Part shown: in pieces, positions 12,776 through 24,857 of the stretch
How the letters are laid out: the number at the start of each line of letters is the position of its first letter
How positions within the stretch are numbered: the stretch's first letter is position 1
NCBI GenBank assembly: GCA_032718565.1
Contig: JAVGVS010000108.1
Coordinates: 318,501 to 382,500 of the forward strand
Length of the DNA: 64,000 bases
Source: Distichodus sexfasciatus
Lineage: Eukaryota > Chordata > Actinopteri > Characiformes > Distichodontidae
Direction of reading: 5' to 3'
Translations under genes and position numbers: made by a program
The notes under the pieces: generated by a model
Databases searched by the model: none
Told to the model about the DNA's origin: nothing
Seen by the model: the letters and a program-made list of their open reading frames with translations, nothing else

Positions 12776-13364
12776 TTTTTCAAGTAATTGCATTTTCCTT
12801 GCAATACCATGACAATCTAATAAATCTCAGGTTCTCTCTGCATCTCTCTACAACTCAAGTTAAACTTCAATCTTATTATTATGAAACCAACAAGAAAGAA
12901 AAGGACACTTGTTAATGAAAACCATTCCAAATAAAACCAGAGCGTCGCACATTTAGGTTCATTTTCCCCACACGTAGCTAACACGCGCCGCCTTTCGCCT
13001 CGTGCATTCCCCAAATCTCCACCAACGCGCGTGTCGTGGTTCCAGCCGGCTCGTGGACGTGTCGCTTCCGGTTACCAGGTGATCAAAAGCAACAGACGGG
13101 CAGCTGATCCAGAGACGCCGGCTTGCTAACGACACCGGTTCCGCCGAACACAAACGCTGTGGACACGAAGCCGATATTCACGTGTAATCTACCGTTAAAT
13201 CGTTTGTTTCTGAAAATCTTTACCATGGCCAAAAACTCCCTCAAGAGAGACGCTAGGGTGCTAACGTTACCATGCTAGCAGCTAAAGGCTCGTACTGTCA
13301 GTCACACCGGGCGCGCTTACTTAGCTTGGCTAGGCTAGGCTAAATAGCTAGCTGGCTAGCTTAC

Positions 13365-13500
13365 CGCAGCCTCTTCTGAGGCGGACGTCCGCGAATTCGC
13401 TGGCCCTCGCCGTTCTCGAGTCTCGCAGCAAACGGGTGGCCCGTCAGATGGAGTTCAGCCGTCTGTTCACCGGCCAAAACCCTAGCCCAAACGTGGATAA
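13365..13500 (-). promoter_or_regulatory. CpG-rich patch with candidate alternative esrra 5' exon donor
   Basis: The surrounding 12950-13700 is unusually rich in CpG. On the minus strand 'ggctgcg|gtaagc' at 13365 is a good splice donor. It could end a non-coding first exon spliced to the esrra acceptor at 11721. A different or divergent transcript is equally possible, as no coding sequence is attached. Confidence 0.3.
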
Positions 13501-14149
13501 ATCCGCTGCATTTTCACACTTCACTTTTCCCCTCACACATGCAACTGTATAAAACGTGTCGTTAGTCATTGGTCGTCTTCAGGAGAGGAGGAGCACGTCG
13601 ACAAGGAGACACACACGGGACGAATTCATGTGAGACGCCAAAATGAAGCGCTTACCGGCAAACTCAGATTTAGATACCAAGTGCCGTCGTTTGTTTAAAG
13701 GAGATAAAGAGACTCACGTTCATCCTTCAACACACTTTTCTAAGTTAAATACGCACCAGAGTAGGGCTGCACGATACCGGTGGAAAGTTGACATCGTAAT
13801 ATATTTTTTCAGTGATACATAGTGATGTAAAAATACAGTAAGTTTTTAATACTGTATACCAGAGATGTGAAATCTGACTCTGAAGTATTTAGTAAATCAG
13901 GTTTTCTACCTGCTTAATTGCTCTGTATTATTTTGAGATTTTAAATGTTGAGGAAAAATGTAATACTTTGATTTACTGTCACCAGGCATCAATGTTTGTG
14001 TGAAAGTTCAGAGTTGTGTTCTCACTATTTAAAATACACTGTCCTGGGACTTATAATTGGTTAACTTGGTTAACCGAACAAGTAGTGTAATAAATCTGAC
14101 TGGATAATGGTTTGCTGCAGCCAGCTTTGCACATTTCTGGCAAGCGCAG

Positions 14150-14345
14150 CACTCACCCTAGATGGCTCAGTAGTTCTTTTTTGAGAGATTATTTGTCACT
14201 GTGAACCCAGCACAAAGTGCACCACAGTGAAATGTGACCTCTACATTTATCCTATCCATGTTGGAGTTTTGAGCAGCTATTCAGTGCTTGGCGATTTGAG
14301 TTTTTTTGGGTGTCAGTATCTTGCTCAAAGGTGACTCAGTAGTAG
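14150..14345 (-). repeat. tRNA-derived SINE, same family as 8318-8540
   Basis: Read on the minus strand it has 'aaatgtagaggtcacatttc' followed by 'actgtggtgcac', shared with 8318-8540. It lies inside the hAT relic. Confidence 0.6.
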
Positions 14346-14696
14346 CTAGCACCTAGCATAGTTAAAAAATGTACAGAACAGGAACCAAAAGGGCGGAGTC
14401 AGAACACTACAGAATGCTGATTAGACAGACACAGTGCAAATTACATGTTAGGTCATCAGCGTTCTTTGCAACAACAGTCTTTGCTGTGATGCTTTATAAA
14501 CTTTTTAATATGTTTGCGCAGGTTGCATGTTGTAAACTAGATTGTCCATTTGAATATGTTGTGAAGTCATGGGTTACATGATACCGCATGCAACTTTGTG
14601 GTATTGGCTTCCTTTTACTTAAATATTTTAGTATTGGCGTCCTTTTACTTAAATATTTTAATTATTCTTTAAAGCACATTTGGTGTAATCTCTTAA

Positions 14697-14890
14697 GGTG
14701 TTGGTGGCCTAGTGGTAGTACACTCGGCTTTGGACCAAGAGGTTGTGGGTTTGAGTCCGACCTCTGGCGTTACCAACACTGGGTCTCTGAGCAAGACCCT
14801 TAATCCTTGCTCTCATGGGAACTGTCCCTGAAATTAGGAAATGTAAGTCGCTCTAGCTAAGAGCATCTGCTAAATGCTGTAAATGTAAAA
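14697..14890 (+). repeat. tRNA-derived SINE, best preserved copy
   Basis: A-box 'tggcctagtggtagta', B-box 'ggtttgagtccga', then body and the tail 'gctaagagcatctgctaaat'. Related heads or tails occur at 15235-15375, 22973-23100, 25935-26060, 40895-41017 and 59590-59745. Confidence 0.75.
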
Positions 14891-15234
14891 CTACAGAAAA
14901 AGAGAGTGTCTTACCTCTTTGCTTTTACTTTTATTTTCAGCTATGAATTAAATCCTTTCACGTCCTGCTGACAGGCGATCAGTTGACTCCAGCCATCAGG
15001 ATTCCTGTAGGTGGTCATAGGAAATGTGATGATAAGCATCATACATATAAAGGTATTCTCTGCAGTAAATCAGTTAGATTAGGCTAACACTGAACTGTCA
15101 TATTTGTACTCGTTTGCATTCAGATGCTGTACAAAAGAGTGAAAACTGGATCTTTCGTTGGACTAAGATCCAGTGATCCAGTTTCTGAAACAGTAGAAAT
15201 ATTGTGCGTTAGGATACACAGATGTAATAGGATA

Positions 15235-15375
15235 CACAGTCATAGAACCAAAGTTTGTGGGTTGAAGTTTGGTATTATGCTGTCTCCAGCACTACCATCA
15301 CTGAGCCCCAGTGGCTGCCCTGTAAATTGAAAATGTAAATTGCTTTCGATTAGAGTATCTGATTAATGAAAATAT
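15235..15375 (+). repeat. Degraded SINE fragment
   Basis: A B-box-like 'ggttgaagtttgg' is followed by a diverged tail 'gattagagtatctgattaat' of the same SINE family. Confidence 0.4.
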
Positions 15376-18051
15376 AAATCTGCATTTTTTCAACTGAGAA
15401 CAAAAACAAGGGCCTTATGTCTTTTTTAGGGGCTTTTTGTAATTTAAGAAACATTTTTCTTTTATGCAACATAAAAACTACTGGCTTGTCAGCATTCATT
15501 TAGTTTGATACTGTGTATATTTTGAAGCTTCTGAGAACTTTGCGTTGAAATAATATGCCATAATGTTACAGCCCTAGTACAGACCTAAGTCCTCAGAGAG
15601 AGAAGATACATTATTATAATTATATCACATAATTCTATACAATATATACATCTATATGTAACGTATTGCTTAAGAAGGACATTATCATTGTGTGTCCCTG
15701 TAGGTCAGATTAAATCAGTGACTGTGTGATTTTAACGCCTGCTCCATCAATCACACTGTATCCGGGCTGTGTCTTGCCCATCTACACGATTACAGGCAGA
15801 AAATGCTGACGGATTGGGAAAATATTTCCTTGTCTTTCTCATAGGCAAACATTTGCTGCTCTCGCTCACTGTCATTCACACACACTTCGCACGCGTGGCA
15901 GGGACACACTCGCACACCATTTATGCACACAATACCCCCCTCCCCTTCTCCAACACATTCCAAAGGTCAAAGTCACATGAGGGCTTGAAGGACAGACACA
16001 CTATCTCTCTTTCTCTCTTTCGAAGTGCATATACATGGAGAAAAACACTGCTTCACCTGGGTGATAATTTACCAAAGAGACAGTAAGAAGAGTGACTTAA
16101 AATAAGTAGATTCAAACCACATGCCAGTTAACAGTAATATATTTACTCATTATTTCTTTTTGGCCCTCTTTAATTTTTGATATACAATTTACTGTAACAA
16201 CTTGCTGGATATAAACAGAGTTTTTACAGAAATTTACATAGCCTAAAATCGCTATGTGAAAGCTGTGTGAAATTATCTATTTAGAAGAAGTGGATTGAAT
16301 ACTGTGTATTTTGGCTGTATCTTTGTTTATATTTTTACCACCTCAACACTTTATATGGTTTAAATGAAATGCACGCACTTTAGACATGCAAATGATATTT
16401 AGATCAAAAAGCTTAAACTGTTGGGTGCAAAGTACTGAACTTTGAAACTGTGGAGTTGTAAGCAGGTGAGAGATCCTAGGAGAGATTTGTGGAGGTGTAA
16501 ACCCCGGCTGATCTTAGACCTCTGATGACTGTCTTTGCACATTCCATATTAAAGATAATTACAGTTTATTCACACTGTCATCGCTACAGAAAATCATTTG
16601 AATCTGTGAGAATATATACATAGAAAAATAGTAGTAAAATAAACTTTTTAAATTAATCTTTTACGATGTGAGCATTAAAACTGGTAAGCCACAGGTTGAA
16701 AATGAAAGCCTTTATCAGTAGTGATCGTTCATGAAGTGAGCTAGTCATCGAATGATTGTCTTATCTTGGACTCATTGTGTAAAACTGATTCACTGTAAAG
16801 AAATACACTGCAGATGAATTCTAAGCCTTGCTTAGGTTGCCGTCCACATGCAATTTGAGCGTAAAGCAAAGACTGCCAAAGTAGAGCTCAAAAGGTGACC
16901 TTGTCAAGTGAGCCTTGACCGGTGAAAAGGTTAGTTTGTAAAATTGGATTACGACTTCGCCTTAGCAGGGATTCCCATTTCGCTCTTAGACCTGGTGGAA
17001 GAATGCTGGCTGACAGTAATGGTATCCGGACAAATAGTTAAAAAAAGAGTCATATGGCAAGGCTAGGAGCTTTACACATGGACGAGTCGAGTAGACTACT
17101 GGTAGATATTGTGTTTTAATGGTGCTGCCCATTTGAAGTCTTTAATCAAAGTTGTTGAACAATATGGTGTAGAAATGCGAGCTGCTGATCCTGCTGTGAC
17201 CCTGTAAAAAGCCAGACTGACCAGTAGAGAGAGAATGGCTGTAAATCCCCTAGTGACACAACAGTTTTATCATTTTGTCTGTCTTCAACACTCCATATTA
17301 TTTTAACCTTTGTAAGTCTGGAAAGAGACTGATGTCAGGGACAGATTAGTAGGTAAAAGTGCACAGGGAGGCACTTCAAAGTTGATTGCTAAATGAATTA
17401 TTGGTAACTTCTAACACTTCTGGTAACTGCAAGGAAAGCGAGAAGTCAGCCATGCAGTATTCATGTAACAAAGGCAAATCAACTTTTAAACAGTCAGACG
17501 GCAGGTAAAATGCTTCCAATACTCTCATGCCGGGCAGTCTTTGAGGATCTGACGTGTGGTAGGTTTATTTTTGGGACTGCAACTGAAGGCCGAGTGGAAA
17601 TGCGACATGACTGATGTAGCTGGGGGAAAAAAAACTCAGTCGCTGACACAATGTTACGGACTAGGATTAGGACAACGCGATCAAGGTCAGACATCAGCGA
17701 AGTGCCAACCTACTGCGGACTTCCCTCCCCAACTTTAATGAAGGGACAAGTGCGGGTCCCCTTAAACCGGATTGCTGAATATGAGCCGCTCTTAAATGTA
17801 CGGAACCAACCAAGCGACACGAATTGAATTCGAAACATTCATAAATCAAAGAGGGCTGGTGTGAGGGCAGTTTTAAACGCAGCAGGCTATTTAAAACATA
17901 CAAACTCAAAAGCTTAATTAGTACCCAACCGGATGCAATTAAAATTATCTTATAAGACCAATAACAATCCGGGTAATAACGCGGTCACGCTCGGACAGGC
18001 ACTATGAGTTTAGGGATTAAATATGAGCATTGTTTCGTATTTTACACTTAC

Positions 18052-18560
18052 CAGCATTTGAAAGAATATGATCGGGGACAGGATTTTAGAAATGGTCCTG
18101 GAACACGAAGCCCTCCGCAGTTAATCCAAAAGATGCGAAAGCCCGCTGGAGTTTTCACGAGTCGCGGTGCATCGTAGTCTAATCACAACACAGTCCGGTT
18201 TACCGAACAGATGGAGGGTATAATCAGCCAAATAGAATAAATGCACTCGATTCTAATAATAATGTCAATGTTGGGAGTATGGAATCAAACCGAGTACCGC
18301 AAACGATGGGATTAACCGTGCGGAACGAGCGGCTGGGCGCTGTAGGTTTAATTTAAAGCGAGGCTACGTTTTTACCGAGTCCTTATACCGCTGTTTCGGT
18401 TGCTACTGGAAGCTTGAACCTCGTCTTCCGCTGATACGTGCGAGACCTCGTTACGTATATCCCTCGACTACGTCGAAAGCCGTATGCAGGTTCCTACGTC
18501 ACGCCGACGGATCCGCCCATCTCCGGGTCTAGTCCACGCCCCCTTGGCCTACTGTACCGT
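18052..18560 (-). promoter_or_regulatory. esrra: CpG-rich region with candidate esrra non-coding first exon and promoter
   Basis: On the minus strand 'atgctg|gtaagt' at 18052 is a strong donor. The sequence upstream of it to about 18560 is CpG-rich and has no open frame. A transcript starting here could splice to the acceptor at 11722-11724 just before the esrra ATG. I cannot distinguish it from the alternative donor at 13365, and no transcript evidence is available. Confidence 0.35.
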
Positions 18561-20853
18561 CTCCTAGCCTCACGACTTAACACATTTTCATCTGGCTGTC
18601 GCAGCTTCTTCTTGTAAACTGTTTATGGACATTAGGTTGCTATTTCCAGATCTTTAAGGTAAAATCAAAGGGGTATAGGCGGTGAGAGCCGGCGACTGTC
18701 AGGTGTCGTTCTGGAACCAGTTCGTCATCGTTATGAAATAAATGTCACGAATCGTGACTAATGACATCATGCTGACTTTAAGGGCACTGGCAGATGTGTT
18801 ACAAAAGATCGTTTACATTCATTTCAATCTTACACAACAGATACAACTGCCTAGTAATTGTCCTACAAGAACTCGAGTCGTCCGGGTCTTTATTCACGAA
18901 TTGCACTGTAAAAAAATGTTTGTTACCTGTATTTATTGTTATATTACGGATTTCTCTTAATCGCGTGTAAATTTACACATCATCATTGTAAATGAACAAG
19001 ATAGGGATTAAGCAGTTCAGATAATGGATTAATGTAAAAAAAAAAAAATTCCAGGCATTTCTAAACCACTCACCGTTATGCAGTACACATAGTCGAAGAC
19101 ATACTGCAGTAATCGCATATACTTAATTTTGGTACACACTTAAGCTCTGTATAATATAAATATTCAATAAAAGAATACAGAGAATATACTGTTAGATTAC
19201 ATTTTTATAGTGTAGATATTCGTCTATGTCAAGTGCACATTGCTTAAAAGCAACTCGTGTTCAGATATTATTTGTGTTGGGGTGGGGGAAGTAGGTTAAA
19301 TATATTTTAAAGGATCCCGTGCTGCTCAAATGGTTTATTGGTGACTGTAATGTGATAAAAATGCGTTTGCGCCATGGATGCGCGCTACGCTGCCGTAAAT
19401 CACACATCGCTTTAGATGGCATGGAAAATGTTGAGTCCGCTTGGTCTTGTGACAGTGACCCAGCGCGCGGCTCCGGGCCTCCCTCCCCGCTCAGCTGCTC
19501 CCGTTAACGGCGCCGGGCGCGGGGCCAGCGGCGCTACTGAGGAGAAAAAAGCGGAGAAAAAACGCAGAGCCGCGTCCCAAACCACAACCGTACCCTACTA
19601 AAAAAAGTGGATGCGTCCCATTCTCGGATCAACTTACTACGTAGAGGGCATTTGTGGGCACTTATCAAGGCGAAGGCCGTGTTCCAGTCTGAACATCTTA
19701 TAACATTCAAGTGGAAATAACCGTTGCAAAAATTTAAATGGCGATTTTGCTTTAACATTAGTAGCTTTTTACATTTGAACTTGTTTTATATTTTTGAATG
19801 ATTTTATCTTTCTGTGATATTTGTGGTTCTCGTTTCAACCAAGTAGAATAGGCTAAAACATGTTTATATCAATTGGCAGACATTCACACCACCTCGCAGA
19901 TAAAGTGGTCACTTCCACAAAAAACATATAGCTTATTAATAACATAGTTTCCTATATGTTTTCTATTTGGTTATTAATAAAATTGTCTCATATTCTGGTT
20001 TTTAATTTCTCAAACGGTGTGTTATACAGAACCCTTAATGTTGTATGTTAACCTAGAAATAACTCAGTTAGGCTGTGTCTAACCTAATTGACTTCGAAGA
20101 CAACTCCTCTCAAAATGGAATACAGACAGCGTGTCAAAGTAGCACGTCATAACCAAGACTTTTTACTTTCGAATCCACAGTGCTACAAAAATATATTCAG
20201 AAAACAATTAAATGTTTGTGAGTTGTTTTATTCTCGACCTAAAAAGGGTCTATTTATACAGTGTAGATTTCATTTTCTTTTTCATCTGATATGTTAAACT
20301 AAGTGTTTCAAATGAGTCGTCTTTAACTGATTGCGTTCCAAAAATATTTACCTCATAAATATTCACAGTATATAGCGATTACGGCCATTTCCCCAATATT
20401 AGACCTTTATGAAAAATACCTGACATTTCTTATATTGCACGGTTTGATATCGTAGCGTATATTTATGTTGATAAAATGTAGTATTATGCAAGTACGCAGG
20501 ACTGCGGATTGGGACGAGACCAGAGCCTGCTAGTAAGTGGTTAGCAACTTGACCACAAACACCAGCAACCGGAAACAATGATCCTCGTCTCGAGCGCGTG
20601 CTGTCCATTTGTTCACGGAAAAAAACGAGTCTCGTGTTCGGAAAATCGTCTCAGCTTGTGTCTCAGGCGGACATATAAGGCTTTAAGAATGATTTGGTCA
20701 GCAGGGAAACACGAATAAGCTTAAAATAGTCTGTGAAAGAGCTCAGAAGCGATCGAAATATTAAGAGCCTAACACGCGCCTATAAAAGAGATTCATATCT
20801 CGCGGAGGGAACCGCCCGCGCTCGCGCTCCCGGTGACATTGAGAATATGCGCG

Positions 20854-20873
20854 CGACCTTGAATTCAAGGTCG
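20854..20873. promoter_or_regulatory. Perfect 20 bp palindrome of two ERR-type half-sites
   Basis: cgaccttgaattcaaggtcg equals its own reverse complement. Each arm contains TCAAGGTCG, one base from the ERR/SF-1 consensus TCAAGGTCA. It lies in a CpG-rich patch about 2.3 kb upstream of the candidate esrra promoter. ERR-alpha is known to autoregulate its own gene through promoter half-sites. Function here is inference. Confidence 0.35.
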
Positions 20874-21133
20874 TTTGCCGGCGCCGCATATGCTGCATTT
20901 CAATAGAGCTGCTCGGTGCTGCATTGAGCCGACAGAGCCCGAGACTGTCTACACCACAAATTACATGCTGCTGCAAACATCTCTCTCTTTATTCTCTCTC
21001 TTTAAATTTTGCTTCTACTGTTCGATAAGCGCGAACACATCCAAGTCTTCCATTTCCAGAGCCTGTCTTTCGTGTGAATTTAGTTTATGGCTTTGCAGCA
21101 GATGGTCACACCGTGCCCCTGGAATGGTGGCAA

Positions 21134-21145
21134 AGGTCATGACCC
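21134..21145. promoter_or_regulatory. Inverted AGGTCA repeat without spacer
   Basis: aggtcatgaccc is an inverted nuclear-receptor half-site pair with one mismatch, about 260 bases from the palindrome at 20854. It could be a chance match. Confidence 0.2.
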
Positions 21146-22972
21146 TGACACAGGTGCGAACAACTACACAAATGCTAAAATCACACACAAGTACCAACTG
21201 GAAGTCGTATAAATGCTGTGAACTTAAGATTCTTTGTGTTGTTCAACATAGGTGACACACAAAAGGAGGGAGGCATGGATTGAGGAGTGTATGTGTGTGG
21301 GGGGAGAGAGTCCCTACAGAAATGTTCTTTTTCAAAATTTCATAGTCACGATGATAGTGGTTCTTGTGTACTGCATACCTTTGTTTTGCACGTAGTGAGC
21401 CTGCTTGCTATGGCTTGTTTGCTCCTTTACATCTGATACTTGAGTCAAAATAAACATTGTTTGATGTGAATGACTTCCTTAATATCCTTTAAAAGTCTAC
21501 AAGCAGAAATAGTATGGTCAGCACATCTGTAGAATGTTAACACTTAAAAAAAGATTGTTTAGCTGTTTCACCTTATTTATTAGATATACAGTAATGTGCA
21601 CCCCTCATTTCTTTACAGTTTGCTAGAAAAATGAGACAATATGTACAGAATTATTGCAATATATGCAAACCTACATGTAAATACCTTTCCTTAAGACTAC
21701 CTTAAAAACACAATAAAGTCTGGCTCTTTCAAAGCATAAAGCAATGGAGTGTGGCTAAAGACTCTTGCCAAAACTGTACTTTAGAGGGTTTTCTGTTTAT
21801 ATGCTTCTCAATTATGATATAATTTTTAGTCTGCAAATTGTGCTGCATTCATCAATAAAGTCAAGGCTATAAATAGAGTACTGGTGGTGGAGAATGGGGA
21901 AAAACTTTCCTAATATTTAAAGTCAGTGCAGTGCCCTCTAGCGAGATTTTGCTTGTCTGAGCCGGCCTGCCCACTAGTGACGTCTGTGCAATGTCCTTGA
22001 GTACAAGGTCAAATGTGTTCAGGGACCATTATAAAGATACTGGCATACTAAACGAAATACCAAATAATGATCAAATTGCTTTGGGTCATATTTAGAACGT
22101 ATTTTGCCAAAACACGTGGACATCTTTATAAACGACAGGCCAGAGAATATGACACTAATATCATTCCTTTCTATTACACAGCGTTCTGAATGAGTTTGGA
22201 AATCCAAGTACACAAACACAGTCCAACCATTTGTCACAAGTGATGATTGTTTTGATGCTTAAACTAAATTTTGATGTGATGAAATTCTGTCACCACAACC
22301 AAACCTGAACACAGGCGATCTGCAGAGTGCTGTTTTTTTCCACATAGTTCACACAGTCAGAATCTTTAAAGATCTTCAAATTTAAGTTAATAAGGATTAT
22401 TGTGTCTGAGAGTAGAATACTCTGTGGTATTTGTGTATGCCATTTATCATACAATTGATTGAATTAGTTCAGAAAAATGAATATTGATACTTCATTGGGG
22501 TTCCCATCATAATTTCCATTTTACATTTTAATATACATTGTAATTTACTAAGAGTTTTTCCTTTTCAAACCTTTAGTGGGTGTCAAAGCTAAAACCTCAC
22601 TAGCTGGAGTCACTGTAATAGTTATGAATGCCTCCCTTTTTGTAGACACATACAAAATGCTACAATATGCTGAGCTTGGAGCCAAACTTTGTGGTGGTAG
22701 TTCTACATGGGTCAAATTAAACTTTTACATTCTCTGCCTCATGCTCATAAAATTATTATCATATGCTTGCACTTAGTCACTCACCAAATACTTTAACATA
22801 TTATTGGATTGTATTGAATGTTGGGAAATAGTTTGTGATTTGAAGTGGTGACATTTGGTCTCTGTTTCAGTTTTTGACATTTTGGACACTTGTGTTTGTA
22901 TTCTCAAGGAAATGGCTGCTGATTTAATGCTTAAGAGAGCAACTATGAAATGACTATTGCAAGTTGTCAAAC

Positions 22973-23100
22973 ATTTACAGCATTTAGCGCACATACATTT
23001 CCCAATTACAGAGGCAGTCTCCTTGGAGCAAGTTAGGGTTAAGGGTCATAACTTAGCAGTGGTGGTAGTTAACATAGCAGGAAAAAACTGGATTTAAACC
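22973..23100 (-). repeat. SINE, minus orientation
   Basis: On the minus strand it shows body 'gacccttaaccctaacttgc' and tail 'gcgctaaatgctgtaaatg', matching the family at 14697. Confidence 0.6.
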
Positions 23101-24121
23101 TACCTATCATAGCGAGTGTCGTAAAACAAGGCCACCATCAGGTTAAAAAAACACTCTTTTTGGGCTTCATGTTTCAGCGGTGACTGAGAGTCGCTATCCA
23201 CTACCATCAAGAGATATTTTTCTAAATGAACAATTTTATTACATGGAATGAAAATGTCTGGCATATATCTGCATTGTGAAGAAAGTGGATTGTTCTTTTT
23301 GTTTAGAAACTTCCAGAATTTCAATAATCTAAATGCTCCTTACAACTAATACTCTGTCATGCATTATGGAGAGTAAAAACCTCATTTTGTTCCATTTTAA
23401 ACCATGCTTCATTACATTTGATAAGGTGCATTCACCATGACAAGTACTAACAGGCATACTGCATTATCCTCCATGTGGAGGGACACCATGACTCCCATTC
23501 CTGACAAATCGACAGTGAGCATCAACCAGATGTGGGGAATAAATATTGTAAACAGATATATTATGCTGAACAAGCAGATGATGAACACTGATTAAAAAAA
23601 AGGATTTTAATACAAACAAAGACACAATGGGTAATTGCACAGACTTAATGATGCTGATCATCTCTGAGTCTGTGTAGGAAATGAGGGCAGAGTGCTACAA
23701 ACAGTGCTAAGGGAAAATATCAGTTGACTTGAAAGTGTTGATTGATTAATGTTATTTGTTATGAATCTACTTATGTAACTAAAAGGCTTTCATGTGCTGA
23801 TCACAGGCTAAATTAAAATGTTCCTTGGAGGAAGTCTGACATTGAGAATGGGGGAAGTTTTTAGCGCAGTCAGCACTTTATGAGCACAGTGACTAGATAA
23901 GGAAAAGACCCTGAGTTTACTGGGTTACATAAACTTTCTGTTATAAACACACACAAACACACACACTATTCATATGATCTGACTTGTAACTCTCGATATC
24001 TCTTTATCTTATTTCAACTTGCTTTTAGAGGCCCTTATAAGAGATATGTCAGGAAATTAGCAGAGTGTAATACGCTAAGGCACAAGGGCTATACTAAAGG
24101 TCAAACAAACTGAGATATGTC

Positions 24122-24124
<3 letters not shown>

Positions 24125-24155
<31 letters not shown>
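24125..24155 (+). repeat. (GT)n microsatellite
   Basis: About 15 GT units flank one side of the telomere-like repeat; another GT run at 24437-24455 flanks the other side. Confidence 0.95.
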
Positions 24156-24162
24156 TGTGTAT

Positions 24163-24435
24163 GTTCTTGTACTTGCTACTTAGTGAGAACCAAAATGAGT
24201 TTTTAACCTGCAGAGTCAGGACATTTTTGGGAAGTGAGGACATTTTAGTGGTCCTCACTTCTTTAAACTGCTTTTACAAAAAAATACAAGTTTATTTGCA
24301 AACCTAAAAGTGTAGAAAGATTAGCTTTTGGTTACTGAGGTTATGGTTAGGGTTATGTTTAGGGTTAAGTGTAGTATTATTTAGATACAGTAATATAGAA
24401 GTCAATGGAGGTCCTCACTACTATATAAGAACAAG
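24163..24435 (+). repeat. Fish interspersed repeat with internal TTAGGG-like block, flanked by GT microsatellites
   Basis: The ends 'cttgctacttagtgag' and 'cactactatataagaaca' are imperfect inverses. Inside is 'ggttatggttagggttat' plus a second TTAGGG-like unit, and paired 'agtgaggaca' / 'ggtcctcac' segments. A second good copy in reverse lies at 44307-44520, also next to a CA microsatellite, and a poor one at 12635-12775. The common layout suggests one transposable unit that carries or seeds the microsatellite. Confidence 0.6.
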
Positions 24436-24857
24436 GATGTGTGTGTGTGTGTGTGTATATATATATGATACCGTCAGGTCCTTAAAATCTTGCAACTAGT
24501 ATAAGCAGCACAAAGGCAGATGGATTTAAGGCCATCTGTGTCCACAGCTGAATGTGCTGCAGTTTTTTATACAGACGATTCAGCTCAATTAGTTCCAAAA
24601 ATCGCCCGTAGATGGAGCCAAAGGTTCATTTTGAGAACTGTATGTGCATAAGAACATCAATTGCTCCATGTTCTCACAGTTCACACTTTCTTCTGCCTTT
24701 CTGTTTTTTGTTTGCTAAATTAGGCACAAAGACTTTTTCTAATTTCAGCAGTACAAGTGCAGTTTAAAGACAGTGTTGGCGTTGTAACTTTCCCTATAGA
24801 ACAGTCAAATTAATGAGCAAAGTCACTTTGGTAGGAACACACAGCCCTCCCCACTGA

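Larger units (their letters stand above)
13763..15577. mobile_element. Probable old hAT relic interrupted by SINEs
   Basis: The left end 'tagggctgcacgata' matches the terminal repeat of the full hAT at 53874-57222, and the sub-terminal 'acatcgtaatatatttttt' is also similar. The right end 'taatgttacagcccta' is a diverged inverse of it. No clean 8 bp target duplication is visible and no transposase remains, so pairing of the two ends is tentative. SINE pieces lie inside. Confidence 0.4.
11717..18051. other. esrra 5' intron/upstream region rich in repeats
   Basis: No coding exon of any gene was recognised. It holds a telomere-like fish repeat (12635-12775), a CpG-rich patch (about 12950-13700) with a possible non-coding first exon, a hAT relic (13763-15577) interrupted by three SINE pieces, and plain AT-rich sequence from 15.6 to 18 kb. 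An 'aggtgacctt' motif near 16894 resembles nuclear-receptor half-sites. Confidence 0.5.
18561..24857. other. Gene-free region between esrra promoter and kcnk4 3' end
   Basis: No exon recognised. It contains CpG-rich patches at about 19360-19570 and 20780-20930 (the latter with a plus-strand TATAAAAG at 20781 and a perfect palindrome at 20854), a SINE, and a telomere-like repeat between GT microsatellites. Mammals carry CATSPERZ between ESRRA and KCNK4; I see no trace of it here. Confidence 0.5.

Noticed and set aside
12959..13153. Minus-strand frame in the CpG patch upstream of esrra
   Set aside because: CpG-rich 5' region without a matching protein; more likely untranslated.
14697..14890. 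tRNA gene
   Set aside because: A and B boxes are present, but the body and tail continue as a SINE seen in several copies, and no cloverleaf with anticodon arm was evident.
24335..24375. Interstitial telomere
   Set aside because: The TTAGGG-like units are part of a dispersed repeat present three times in the window, not a telomere fusion.
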